Shown in pieces: positions 28,900-39,362 of a DNA stretch of 60,000 nt. The stretch lies in the NCBI RefSeq assembly GCF_001039355.2, contig NW_019774070.1, forward strand, positions 188,001 through 248,000. Direction: 5' to 3'. The stretch's first letter is position 1. Each line of letters starts with the position of its first letter. A program made the translations under genes and the position numbers. The notes beneath the pieces are model-generated. The model searched no databases. It was not told where the DNA came from and saw only the letters and a list, made by a program, of their open reading frames with translations. The stretch comes from Lingula anatina. Lineage: Eukaryota; Brachiopoda; Lingulata; Lingulida; Lingulidae.

Positions 28900-29330
28900 T
28901 CTGATCTTATTTTACTAATTTTTGTGATGAAGTTTGCAACTTTTTTTAAAAGGTTTTTATCATATTCTTTTTTTGTTGGGCTGTTGAAATTTTATACTTT
29001 AGATTTTTTGGAGATAACCTGTCATTTAGTTTTGAAACTTGGACAGTGGAGGAGGAAGTGGAGTTCATATTCATCCCCTGCTTTCATAGTTTGCACTTTT
29101 GTTCTGATACTATACAGGCAGTACAGCTGGCTTCTGATGTCTTTCCCTCATAATTTCCAAATCGTGGGCCCCAATACGGATTCTTTCCAAATGTTGTATT
29201 TCCCATTTAAAATGATCTGTTTCAAGGAATTTTTATATTTTGTGTTTTGTTTGAAATGTTTTCTATGTCCTCGGCATACTTCTCTCCCTTTTATTTCTGT
29301 GAAAATAAGGTTTTCATGATATTCTTTAAA
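28900..29330 (-). mobile_element. fragment of a non-LTR retrotransposon (LINE), 3' end of the polyprotein
   Basis: On the minus strand, broken reading frames spell the C-terminal part typical of LINE polyproteins. One frame gives IRIGAHDLEIMRERHQKP (about 29190-29120). After a frameshift, TMKAGDEYELHFLLHCP (about 29090-29041) follows, matching the D-E-x-H-F-x-x-x-C-P motif near the end of these proteins. A lysine-rich tail with further frameshifts (KKVANFIT at about 28935) completes it. Stops and shifts make it inactive. The family within LINEs is not assigned. Confidence 0.65.
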
Positions 29331-29526
29331 GGCCCATCAATTTTGTTTAATGGGGATTCTGTAGTATTCACTTCTTATTTGTTTAAGATATCTCCCATCC
29401 CTGCTACTCAGTTTGTACTGGTTTTATGTTAAAGCAGGTCGTTGAGATACATAAGCTTTGATAAACTGTTGTTATCCAGTTTGCTTATGAATGTTTTCAA
29501 AGATGTTTTTTTACTGAAGTGCTTCT

Positions 29527-32500
29527 ATGTGATCCATGCACAACTTTACTATGTAAACGGGAGCATAAAAATGTCCCTTCGCTGCAATATCGTCTGCTGG
29601 ACTACGTTTCGAAGGCCAAACACACGTCAATTTTTCAGATCGACTACCTTTGTTATCTATTAGATTTATTAACTTAGGTTTCCTGTGTGCAAACAAACAA
29701 ACATAACTTTTAATATGGCAACTGTGTGGAAGGTGATCAACACACCTGCATGTTTGGCATATTTTATTCCCATACTTAAACAGTTTGTCTAACGGCTGTC
29801 TTATGGCTTAAGTTTTACTGAAAATAATTTTGCGAACACAGCCATTTTTTACATTTGGAGGGGGGGGGGAGTAATTTTCTTATTTTTTGAGTATGTCCTT
29901 TATTAAGTTATTTTCACGCAAAGTGCAATTGTCCATTTTTTCTTTCATTTTTACTTTCTTTTGAACTCCTTTTTCTATCTCTTTCTCTACTAATTATAAC
30001 GTTACAGTACCAAACTTCTCCGGCTTCGGGTCTTTGCAATGTTTCTGTCTATCCTTTTGCCATTTCCTAGTTAAACTTTTTTATGTGATTGACCCTTTGA
30101 CATATGTATGCCTGTCCATTTGACAGCTTTGCTTCTCCTGTTTGCTGTAATACAGCAGAAGATAAAGACACAGTTTATAAATCATTCTCCAAAGCATTAA
30201 TTTTATGCAGATTATATTATCCTTAAATTCGCAGGATTATTGTTAATATTTCACCTGGTGCTTTCTAATAATTACCAGTTCCGTTTACTGATTTTAGTCT
30301 GTGCATTTTACAGCTTTGATACCTTGTTTTCAAGTGCTACTCTGCCTCAATTATTACCACCTTGTACTTAATAAAGTTTGCATGGCGTGCTTGAATATAT
30401 GACACGGTGAAGGTGGAAAGACTTTGTTGAATCTAGCTGGGGATATGTAGGCCCTGACATCAGGCCTTGAAAAATAACAGAATGACGAAAACTCCGTTCT
30501 GTCCCAGATGTACTAATAACTGGTAGGGTCATGTAGGCAAGATAATACTGGGACACTGAATCTATGTAGCCGCTTCCAATATGAAAGTGTACGTTATACC
30601 CTGGCATTCCGTACGTACAGAATGGTGTGTATTAAATATGTTCAAAGCTGCTAGTGAACACAAGCAATAAGTAACGTTGTAATAACGGTAAATCCTTTAA
30701 AATTATTATGACAGCACGTGCCATTTTGCCACTGGGGTTCTCGGTGAAGACAGCATGTCTCGCCAGTGCTCAAACCCCTGTCCCGTGGCGTACATGAAGG
30801 GACCAACCAGCGTCTTTCCTATCAGGCGCGAGCTGCCTAGTCCACTCCTCGTGCACGCACAGACCATGATGCTGACCTGGTTGACCAGTGACGGCTGGAC
30901 GGTCATAACGAACTCTTCGTTAAAGACCGGGTTGTGCGTTTTACGGTGCGTTTTGGTTCTTTTGGCCTTGATGACTCTTTCTGCTACCGTGAGAGAAACT
31001 TTGAAGTACGTTCCCGCTGGAAGAGAAATCGAGCGCTCAAACACATTTCTGAAAATACATTCAAATCCGTTTGCTATTAAATAACAGTTTTATCTTAGAT
31101 TTGATATCAACAAAAAATCTAGACTGATATTTTTGCAATTCTTTACAATCAAGTGACATATTCCTCTGTACTTAAGTTGAACGACACAAGATAATACCTG
31201 TTTCTCTCTCTGCCTCTGGCGGCTGCAGTTCTTTCGCCTTAATGATCCCAACTGTTAGGGAACCGACGTGCGAGTCGAAACATAGGGTTAGCAGGACTTC
31301 ACCTCGATACAGCTGACGCTGATAAAAATATAAACATATCCTAAAAACTCAATAGTTTATAAAGCATAACATTTTTTGAAATATTTTTCTCCATTGATGT
31401 ATAATACAATGTACATTGGGTTAAGTCAGCTCATTAAACAAATAAAGACGGCATCTTCAATTATACAAAAGCAAAGAAATCGTGATGTTAGTTTCAATTT
31501 TTTTGAAATTGATATTAACTATCGCGGTCTTTATGGTCCCTGCATGCTATATTCTCACAATTTATATATAGCCATGAAAACCAATCAATGTACTAACTAT
31601 GAAATCTACAATGTGACCAAGAGGCAGATAATATGAAACAATGAAATCTTCATTCGATTAAATGGCAACCCTATGAATATCCTATATTTCTAGTTGCTTC
31701 TCAAATCTGTATGCTTCTCAATATCCGAGCAAGACATTTATTTAGGAGGTGGGTCAATTGGTAGATTTAGGCAACCGTGTAATGTTTACTTTCAGGACAT
31801 TAACTCGATTTTATCGTTCGCCTTTCTCTACTATATCGATCAACCACGTACAAAAAATATATTGAAGTAAATAGCAATTTTATTTCAAACCAAACTCATC
31901 GTGTGTGTTTACATGTATTTGTGAAGCTGTTTTGATACCCCAACGAAGTCATCGTAAAGGCTCACCGCGAGGAAAGTGGTCTCCGAATTGGGTAGCAACT
32001 ATCTTCAAAGCTCACCAGTCGGCAAACATTAAATGATAATATTGACAAGTTGTCCTTGTTTTGCTAACTTGATAAGCTAAGTTGTCATCAAAATTTTGAA
32101 AGTCCGTTATTTCTTTAATCAGAACTTATATCGATTAGCGGCTCTAAGTTTAGAACGAGTGTACACAATATTTAAGATAAGTCAACACCGCAAAACGGTG
32201 GCATCTGTGCTCACTGGATAAACTACACGGACCTACCGCTGAATCAGCTGACGGCGCGGCTAAATTTCCGTAGATGGAATGGCATGTACATTAAGTTGTT
32301 TGACAGTTAGATTGAAAAACTACTGCTTGAAAAAAAAAAGATTGACATTGATTTCAAGTACTGATTTTCAAACTGATTTCTGTTTGTGTTAGGATTAATG
32401 CATTTTGAAAATAAATGAAAATAAAAAAATTATTTGCAATATTCCCCCCGTTTTTGAAGCTTTTTAGCTTTCATACTATTGAATGTAGAACATGAACACC

Positions 32501-34130
32501 GATTCTAAACAAGTCTGATTCTCTTCTTGGCAGAGGGGGGGGGGGGGTAGATATAACTGTTTTTTGCAAGATATGATGACAGTTGGTTTTATCGTCTATG
32601 TAATAGTCCCGGAGGATTGTGTACCTGTGCTAAAGGTTTGAGATTCGTGACAATTGATTCCATAGGCGATATTTAACCCATTAACAAATTATCGACAGCT
32701 TACCGGTATGTCTTCTGTAACTTCTCTCCAAATGTCGTCTGTTTTGTCAACTGCCAACAGGTCAACATCTTTCAACGGGAACGATATATAACCGATCACT
32801 ACTTGGCGGGAAAACCTGTCATAGTCGCAGACGACCATCCGGAGCGTGCGGGATTTGATATCGTCTGGCTTTATAAAGAAATAAAAAGTTTCCTCAAATA
32901 TTGGACTGGTGGTTCCCCGTTTTATTTTAGATATAAACTTTGGCTTTTTGTCTGGGAGTAAGAATAGTTTTACGTATGGATCAGCTGTTTCTTTTAGCTG
33001 TTTACAAGAAAGATGGACGGCGCGAATCAACTCAACACTTAGTCTTTCTATACTTCGGTCGTACGCCAGGGAAAAGCACACTTTACCAAGAGCAGAAGTA
33101 GGAGTCATGTGGTATTCATCAGCACTGTCGGATCCTGGGTTATACAAATGCACAGCCAGTTCATCAGGCTGTATTTCAAACGTGCTCATGCTGCCTCGTC
33201 TGGGTAGAAACCCACTTGAGCTACCCCGTCGCATGTACTGGCGTGGGGTTTGCGGGCCGGGCGCCGAACCAGGCGTTGAACTACCTCCGCCAAGCCCCGT
33301 GGAACTGGCTCTGCGATGACCTAGGTAGTTTTCCAAGTTAATGCCACTCTGGCGTCTGCCCGCTAATGCAGCAACAATAGGTTTCTGAGGTACAGGATTG
33401 TTATAATCCGTCTCCTGGCTAGAGCGTCTTTCTTCTTCTGAAATCACTTCTTGTGACAGATTAAGTGCCCTGCCAGCAAGACTGAATCGACGCTGTGCCA
33501 GTCTAGATGGTTCCACTTGCGCCCCGGACTCCAGGTCAGAGTCAGAGAAAGTCGGAGAAATGGGCACTATGAAGTCGATGGGATTTCTGTTCACACCCGG
33601 ACGAAAGGCATTCGCTATGGAAAGTTTTGCCTGTGAACTTTTTCTGCTGAGCAAAATCTTCCAGACGCAAATTCCGATGCAAAATATCAACAAAACTCCC
33701 GTGGCAGCGCCAACGGCAGGATAAAGCCACGACGGATAGTCTTCTGGATAACTTGATATATGCCGCATTTTGGTGATTAGAACATCGCTGTCTTTGTCAT
33801 ATGTTGTGGTATCCATTTTGTTTTAAATCATGTCACTTTTCCTGGTGCACAGGGAAGTTTCGACATACCTTTAAAAGGAAACAGGATCTTTTTAAAAACA
33901 TCAAGGCCATGGTCACTGGTGTGTGACGCTGTAAATTACCTGAATCACAATATTGTGACATCTTCAACTATTACCCGTATTTATGTGACATATCCTGATG
34001 CTATGACGTCGCTGGATAATGGTGAGGGTCGTTATCTTTCTACGTCGAGACACGCCAGCGCAGAGTGACGGGGGAGCACTCAGCCCTCTGTAGGGAGTTT
34101 ATGAACTACCTTGGGTTTGGTGGCCATTAT
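29527..34130. repeat. right copy (B) of the tandem segmental duplication
   Basis: Collinear with 22933-28228 in three blocks (see copy A). Copy B keeps the intact synaptotagmin-like gene and its 5' flank. Between 29836 and 30700, only about 0.87 kb replaces the 3.5 kb that holds protease exons in copy A, and I see no protease exon there. Confidence 0.8.
30706..33816 (-). CDS. synaptotagmin-like single-pass membrane protein with two C2 domains
   Basis: Minus-strand exons: 33816-32704, 31318-31198 and 31073-30706 (stop). 1113+121+368 = 1602 nt, 533 aa. The first ATG (33816) is preceded by an in-frame stop. Short N-terminal segment, then a transmembrane helix at about 31-52 (WLYPAVGAATGVLLIFCIGI region), a long Ser/Arg/Gly-rich linker (about 57-240), C2A (243-365) and C2B (about 372-530) ending in the family's W-H-x-x-x-x-PxxPVAKWHVLS signature. 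C2A keeps DPYVK and CDYDR but lacks the first and last loop aspartates. C2B has no DPYVK: the equivalent segment reads ANGFECIFRNVFERS, and loop 3 lacks acidic ligands. It is probably a calcium-independent trafficking or tethering protein. The subtype is not assigned; the C-terminus is reminiscent of SYT12/15/17. The acceptor at 31074-31075 (TTTAATAG) is the only one keeping frame and is weak. Confidence 0.85.
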
Positions 34131-37100
34131 CTTATCTCGTGGGAACCACCTGATTAATTTCAGGTGCAAGGGAAGTAGTTGCGATGAGGCCTGGTATGGG
34201 GGGAAGCCCTGAAAACTGTCAAAAATGGGATTTCTACAAATTATGCACGAAACACCTCTTTTTATACCTCTTTATTTGAAACATCTGCAAGTATTAATAT
34301 TTACATTTTATGTCAATTATGTAAATACATAAATACTTAAAATGAGCAAATATTTCTGATGTTACACTGTTGGCTTCTTTTAAAATGGCAACTTTTCAGT
34401 GTCCTTCATATCGCATAAGACTGTTCATTTTCGTGCCTGCCCTCTTAGAATTTATGGATCGTGCCACTGTGTAATCTTGAAAATCACTACGGATACTTCC
34501 CCGTGTATTGGCAACACACGCTGCGGATTCTAATGTTTACAGCGGCACACGTGTTGGTGTTCTCAACATGGAGATTAAGAAGTCATTATTAACAATTACC
34601 TTAGAAGCTTTTCCTCGTGCTGTCTGTATTAACTAGTTTGTTTTTTTACTCTGTACTTTCTTCTTTCCGTCAAGAACCGATGTCGTTAAAATTTCACTTG
34701 CTTATCAATACCAAGGCTGTTTGAAGCGTGATGGATTACTTTAATATTGAAGTGTTATTAGTTTTCTACCACGAAGATAAAACATTCTGTCACCTTGCAA
34801 GACAATTGTAAGCACATTTATTTCAACACGAAAAAGACACAGCAAACAAAACGATTTTCTGAAAGTCCTTTTGTATCCTCGCTAAACTCTCAGATTAATT
34901 ATGGGCGGGAGTCGGGGATCTTGAATCGTATTATCTCCACTTGTGACAAGTGCGTAATAAGCAGTTAGTTACCCCCCTCGATGAGATGACAAGAGGGTGT
35001 AATTTTATCTTACCATTCTTTTTTCTTTTTGCATAAATCAACAATATTTTAGCTGTTAGTAGTTCAATCAAGATTTCTTTTGAATGTTTGGACGTAAGAA
35101 GTGATTAAAATCCAGATAAAAATCAATTTTATTTTTTTCACTGGCAATTTAAAAACACCGTTCTTGTAAGGTTTTCAAAAAATGGGACAGGGGGCGTCAA
35201 GGGCTGGGTGGAGACCTTATCAATCAAATCAAATGTTGTTCATTCACATCTGAGATAAGTGAACCACGATATAAGAATATGCGAAATACTCTTTATCGTC
35301 TTGTAATCACAAAAAGAGTTATGGACTTGAGGCTTAATTGATTTTTGACAGGTTGGCAAATATAACAGGTGACAGACTGACATCGATTGCAGTGACATTG
35401 TTTAAACCCAAGAATACTTAGTTGTTTGAGTATCATCACTTGTATAAGCTCTGTAAAAGTTTGGTTTTTCAAGTAGTCAGGCAATCTTGACAACGTTGAA
35501 CTCGATACATTGTCGCCAGTGGCATTTAAGTTTGCCTCCGAATGAAAACAAATTGTATTTCCATTTGGTTTGAATGAGATGATGTAGTCCCATATTTTCT
35601 TTAATAGAATAAGGATTTATTATTCACTTTTTGAACTCTTTTTTAAAAGATCTTAATGGATTCTGCACATGAACAAAGTAAGAATGCAAGTTTTAATGAA
35701 ATGCCTTTGAATCCATACGTCCTTGAAATCTACCTAAACATGGCGACCAAACCTTGCACAGATCGAGTAAACTATAAGTTCTGCAAAAACATAAAGCTGT
35801 CACCAAGCACCAGTGATATTTCTTAAAAAAATAAGCCCCTAAGTAGTATTGCTATCGAAAAATTGGTGTTTCGATGCAGATTTGCAGTGCTGAGGAGAAG
35901 AAATATGGGGTGCTTCTATGATTTATAGTGTCCTAATCTGCTGTGATTATTGTTTAAAATGAAAAGTGAGGACGTGCTCCGACTCAAAATATAGATAAAA
36001 AGCAATTATTGTAAAACACGAAGACATCGCTAGAAAAAAATCCTTCAGAGGAGATCATCTGTGTGTTTTGTTTTGTGGGATGTGTTGGTGCAAAAAGCAA
36101 TCTCCGCTACAGCAATGTACGGTAAGATCCCCCCCCCCTCCCCCAACCCTACCAGGCAACATACAATCATAAACATCGTAAGTCCCCATTACAAGCTTAT
36201 AAGCAGGCGAGTCGTCTGGTTACGTCAACAAGACTATTCTCGGACTAAAATCTGTAAAGTACTTTCACTACCTACAATCAGCCCTGCAGGAGTCCATCTC
36301 CGTAGGCCTACTGCCTTTGACTGTTGGGTTGCTCATAGCCTGGGCATACTCTTACTGTTCAAGATTATCGATCCTTTGAGTTCAACGAGCAAAGAAAATT
36401 GCTCATTTTTAGAAAAGAAGGGGTCTTCAAAACATGCATGCAGTACATTTACAGTGTATAAGATGAACGGTGAAGAATATATATAAGACCTTGATTGCTG
36501 GCAAACAATTATGATATTTATGTGAAAGATGACAGACGACAAAGCCAAGTAGACTGTGTAAGCTGTGTAACTCGTCTGCTTGCTATATGCTATGTAGACT
36601 CTGACTAATAACACCGTCACGCTCAGTAAAACTACTCGTCAGTGAACCCTTCAATGTCCGGCTTAATAACAGTGATGCAAAATAAAAGAATTAAAATAAT
36701 GCTAATAAAATAATAAAATGATTTTTATTATACGGTTTGTACCTTTTTTTTTTGTAACAGGAAACATAAACTTAAAATTTTAATTGAAGGTGGAGGGTAA
36801 TTTAAGACAAAAACGCCCTTTTAAGTTTAAAGCCTAGTGATTACATATTCTAAACGAACAACATTTTCATGGTTGATCTTTCATAGATTTGAATTTAACG
36901 AACATTAAAACAAACGAGACGTTTTCTTTTCTGTGCAGTTGGATTATCCAATACAAGTCCAATAACACAATACTGCGTGCGCACTTCGTTCAAACTAAAA
37001 TCGATATCGAGTTCACCTTCGCCCTGATCTTGATTCTTGGTCCTAATTGATTGTTCTATAATAGATGAAAGCCACAGCCTGTTATACACGATTGCCTCAG

Positions 37101-37695
37101 TGAATAGCGCATATAGAAATATCGATCAATAGTATTCAATCAGTGCGCCACAATATGTTTATTTTATTTTGTGCGTGTAGTACAATGCGCGTTTTGCCAA
37201 GCAACTGGGCCATTACTGTAACTTGAGAATTAGCGGGAGTCCACGAACAACAAACAACTCTGTTTGCAGCGAGGAGTGTAAGTACGTCGTGGATATTTAA
37301 GTTGCTTGCTTGATTTGAGGTTCAAACACAGCGTAATATATATATATGACACTTTAAAGTCACAGGTGATAGGTTCCTTAATATTGTTCACTTATCAGTC
37401 TGCTTCAGTGTTGTCAGCATGCTGAGGAATTAATGCACGATTAACTCGATTTACTTCCCGTCGCGAGATTCAAAGTATAATACACCAAACAAAATGCCTA
37501 ATATTGGCGCTATTCTTGTTTACTGGATTGCAGCAGAGTTGTGCCGAAATTAATTGTTGCTAGGGAGGTATATTTGCGTAAAATATTCAGAGCTCCCACG
37601 TTAAGTCACAGTAATTTTTTTTAGTTGCTAGGGGTTAGTTTTCAATATACTTCCAGTTTCAGTCTGTCTGGTTAGCCCCAAGACGCTGCACCAAG
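34131..37695. other. intergenic region between two divergently transcribed genes
   Basis: Separates the minus-strand synaptotagmin-like gene and the plus-strand 121-aa gene. It contains a C-run at about 36129-36138 and an unexplained 141-codon open frame (36061-36486) with a possible helix-turn-helix-like stretch, discussed in the findings. No supported gene. Confidence 0.5.
37196..37632 (+). promoter_or_regulatory. three RFX (X-box-like) half sites upstream of the 121-aa gene
   Basis: GTTGCTAGG occurs at 37556-37564 and again at 37624-37632. GCCAAGCAAC (inverted GTTGCTTGGC) lies at 37196-37205. GTTGCTAGG is one half of the RFX-family consensus; the second halves are degenerate here. The nearest two are 64 and 132 bases before the ATG. 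Confidence 0.4.
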
Positions 37696-39362
37696 ATGTC
37701 CCATAACGGTAGCGAGTCCTGCAGCAGCAGTTCTGTGGGCCTCCCGCCACTTCATCTCTCTAACCATTACGTTCATCAGAAACATTCGGAGGAGTGGGTG
37801 TTGCCCAGGCATTGGAAGATGGACCTACGTGAGCCGTATCAGGTACATGTAATAAATCACGCAGAATCCGAAATTTTTAAGAAAGAGTGGGTCTACTAGA
37901 GCACTTGACAGACAGTGTACTACTTTGCAAGTGGAGGACTGCGTAGGGTAAAGGGTGGATGATATAAATACTGGTGGCATAGCAAAACTTAATCTGATGA
38001 CAATTAGTTGAAGTTCCACTTCGACGTAGTCCCGAAAAAGTCATAAAAAGCTATTACAGTACCTGGGTCCCACTCTACCATCCCAGTCCCCTTGGCAAAT
38101 CGCCCTTATTTGATATGTTGCTATGACAGCCAACGGTAACATCTATCTGACCATTTTATTGACTGAGAATCTCACATTTTAGTCTAGAAACCCCATACAT
38201 GTAGCAGTACAATCCAAATACTGCAATATCAACTTAAAAAATTATTTTATAAAAAATATGCTGTGTCAAAATGTGAAAATGCAATGTTTCATTGTCAGAG
38301 GCAAACAAGTTCTCTATCATCAAAACAAAGACAACTTGTTTCACGAGAATTCGAAACTACCAGTATAACGGGAATGGATACCAACAGGTCAATTACACCA
38401 GGCCCGTAGCCAGCAATTTCAGAAGGGGGGTTCTTTTTCTGAAAAGTGGACCTTTTCCCATAAAAACTTCATGCACCTAGATCAAATTTTACCCAGAGTG
38501 GACCTTTTCCCAGCAAAAGGGGAGGTTCTTTCGAACCCCCCGAACCCCCCCCCCCCCGGCTACGGGCCTGTACACCCCATCATAATTAACATTCCTGCTG
38601 TCATGCATATCACTCTAGCCCCCTTCCTCTTTTCAATATCACGAATAACCATGTACCTATTCTTCGATTGATGCAATTAATATTTGACTCATTGCTTTCA
38701 GAACTGGAAATATGACGTATGTTGCCAGGTGGCGAATATGGAACAGCAACTGGTGAGTATATTTAGTCCATGCAGATAATACATATTTTACAGACATCCA
38801 AAAATGAACAAACACCCACCAAAAAGTTGTAAAAGTGCATTAAGCTATATAATCTCGTAGTATGATTTACATGTAAAAGAAAGGAAACACAGCAGCAGAG
38901 ATTCTCAACATTCATGTTTAATTTAAACGATTTCAATTATACCACGTAACTACAATTCATGAAGAGAAAAAAAACTTAAAAATTAATTTCATTTGATTTA
39001 TTGTCACCAGTCACCCCTACTGACCTTTTATTCTATGCAAGTATTCTATTTTATCAAATGTCAGTTGACCAAACAAGCACTTACATGTATTAGTATTATT
39101 ACGGCTGCTAAGTGTCTTTTTTAATGGCACACTTCAGTTATTTTATAGTATTGCACCTTAACATGATTAATATAACCACATTATGTTGACTTAGGCTGCC
39201 TCCCTCAGACAGTATGGGAACCCAGATATCTACGACACCCGGGGTAACAGCAATACACCCTGGAACCACCAGCGAGAACGCGAGATGGAAGAAAAATTTA
39301 GAAAAAATCAATTAGACAAGCACCGAGGAATTAACTTCGGTGGACGGCCATACAGATATTAA
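37696..39362 (+). CDS. uncharacterised 121-aa protein, possibly ciliary
   Basis: Exons: 37696-37842, 38702-38752 and 39195-39362 (TAA). All junctions are phase 0 with good GT-AG consensus (CAG|GTACAT, CTG|GTGAGT), total 366 nt. I do not recognise the family. The protein is soluble and has no signal peptide or membrane helix. A Ser-rich N-terminus is followed by a Trp/Tyr/His-rich middle (EEWVLPRHWKMDLREPYQNW), a short helical segment (VANMEQQLAASLRQYG), a charged helix (REREMEEKFRKNQLDKH) and a GINFGGRPYRY end. Small size, aromatic-rich short motifs and many polar helices resemble microtubule inner proteins of cilia, and RFX-like half sites lie upstream; both are suggestive only. That it is a real gene rests on three frame-consistent exons and exon-like composition. 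Confidence 0.7.
38399..38570. mobile_element. MITE with CAGGCCCGTAGCC ends and 5-bp target duplication TACAC
   Basis: Starts CAGGCCCGTAGCC and ends GGCTACGGGCCTG, a perfect 13-bp terminal inverted repeat. TACAC flanks both sides (38394-38398 and 38571-38575). Inside, GTGGACCTTTTCCCA is directly repeated at 38446-38460 and 38498-38512, and a C-run sits near the right end. Located in intron 1 of the 121-aa gene. Confidence 0.85.

Noticed and set aside
28924-29319. 131-codon open frame on the plus strand
   Set aside because: It is the complement of the LINE fragment read on the other strand.
30368-30607. 79-codon minus-strand frame downstream of the synaptotagmin stop
   Set aside because: No donor before the stop at 30706 and no C2-like sequence; the relic copy keeps the same stop, so the gene ends there.
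30755-31084. Plus-strand open frame over the synaptotagmin exon
   Set aside because: Shadow of the minus-strand exon 3, which has clear family features.
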